A stretch of DNA of 22,147 nt, from assembly GCA_944354085.1 (NCBI GenBank), contig CALVPW010000027.1:1-22147 (forward strand). The letters run 5' to 3'. Position 1 is the first letter of the stretch. Every line of letters begins with the position of its first letter. Below, in pieces: positions 21,726-22,147 of this stretch. The notes beneath the pieces are model-generated. The model was given only the letters and a program-made list of their open reading frames with translations. It did not search any database and was not told where the DNA came from. This DNA is from an uncultured Clostridia bacterium (lineage in GTDB: Bacteria; Bacillota; Clostridia; Christensenellales; Borkfalkiaceae). Made by a program: the position numbers and the translations under genes.

Positions 21726-22130
21726 TCACTTTTTTTGTTTCTTTGCCTGTTTTTCCGCCAACTTCTGCTGGTACTTTGCTTCCTCTGTCTCGAAATCCAG
21801 TCCTTTCTTTTCGCAGCGGGCTTTGAGTTCTGCCTTGCGTGCCTCTTCGGCGAGACGGTCCGCCTCCTCTTCCTCCAGGCGCAGCCGCTCTTCGGGCGGG
21901 ATCCACGCGATGCCCGCTGCTTCCGCCTCTGCCTTCTGCCGCGCGAGCACGGTCTCGCGGTCGGATTTCAGATACTTTTCTACCGTATAGAACAGAAGAA
22001 CGATGGCGCCCAACCCGTAGCAGACTGTCTCGACCCAGATGTATATTCTATCACGAAAAAACCACAAATCAAGAGGCTGGGAACAAACGGCTGTCTGTGG
22101 GAAGAAACAGCAAAAAATATATCTTTTCAC
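21726..22130 (-). CDS. Small membrane-anchored coiled-coil protein, start uncertain
   Basis: The supported part is the C-terminal ~100 residues: a single membrane helix (ETVCYGLGAIVLLFYTVEKYL) followed by a highly charged Glu/Lys/Ala coiled coil (PPEERLRLEEEEADRLAEEA) ending KKQKK. The coordinates take the first in-frame start (GTG at 22130), but no RBS precedes it. The first ~30 codons are AT-rich and Cys/Phe-rich, and they contain a promoter-like TTGATT-16-TAGAAT. The frame also stays open to the window edge. The real start may be the TTG about 40 codons in, or a rare start just before the helix. The family is not recognised. Confidence 0.5.
   Translation of the reverse strand: MKRYIFCCFFPQTAVCSQPLDLWFFRDRIYIWVETVCYGLGAIVLLFYTVEKYLKSDRETVLARQKAEAEAAGIAWIPPEERLRLEEEEADRLAEEARKAELKARCEKKGLDFETEEAKYQQKLAEKQAKKQKK
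22042..22069 (-). promoter_or_regulatory. Promoter-like element inside the nominal N-terminus of the coiled-coil gene
   Basis: On the minus strand TTGATT and TAGAAT are 16 bases apart, in an AT-rich stretch just before the predicted membrane helix. If used, the true start codon must lie downstream, which makes the long N-terminus doubtful. Confidence 0.4.
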
Positions 22131-22147
22131 GCCGCATACGGCAGAAT

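Noticed and set aside
1..22147. CRISPR arrays, insertion sequences, toxin-antitoxin or phage-defence genes
   Set aside because: No spaced short repeats, transposase motifs or defence domains were seen on either strand.

Overview
The window is a GC-rich stretch of bacterial chromosome, apparently from a spore-forming Clostridia lineage. The pointers are a clear spoIIR, Shine-Dalgarno sequences of the AGGAGG type, tRNAs with encoded CCA, sigma-A-like promoters with 17-bp spacers and many compact intrinsic terminators. An uncultured gut lineage such as Christensenellales/Borkfalkiaceae would fit, but that placement is a guess. No phage, insertion sequence, CRISPR array or defence system is visible, and most genes are housekeeping or envelope genes.

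Region 1 (1-6185, all minus strand). One transcription unit runs ppx/gppA, maf, divergent mreB-like, with a 4-bp overlap and then a 9-bp gap. It leads into a structured leader with three hairpins and a gene for a Wzz-like two-span membrane protein. A separate promoter at 1546-1574 drives a nucleotidyltransferase, a 200-residue protein that looks like an inactivated tyrosine-phosphatase fold, and an asparaginase cut by the window edge.

Region 2 (6219-11660). Two overlapping half-size TauE/SafE (TSUP) genes lie on the minus strand. Divergent from them is a 1213-residue lipoprotein that also carries a C-terminal membrane span. It is followed by a strong attenuator-like leader and a PnuC-family transporter.

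Region 3 (11634-14478). SpoIIR lies downstream of mnmA, with a hairpin that buries its ribosome-binding site. A tRNA-Arg(CCG) and an alpha/beta hydrolase follow.

Region 4 (14529-17561). A divergent EF-G-like GTPase converges on a GtrA-family membrane protein, followed by tRNA-Leu(TAA).

Region 5 (17552-22147). Directly after tRNA-Leu lies a tandem pair of structured repeats with a 167-bp period. Next come a small unknown gene whose promoter implies a leaderless mRNA, a SERCA-like calcium ATPase, a tRNA-Val-Gly-Cys operon, a perfect 36-bp palindrome and a small coiled-coil membrane protein.

The strongest leads are non-coding. They are the tRNA-Leu-linked tandem repeat, the spoIIR hairpin/promoter arrangement, three cases where a terminator-like hairpin abuts a ribosome-binding site, the leaderless gene, and a recurrent TTGC -35 element. 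Among proteins, the leads are the phosphatase-like protein without its cysteine, the EF-G paralogue with altered G motifs, and the doubly anchored lipoprotein.
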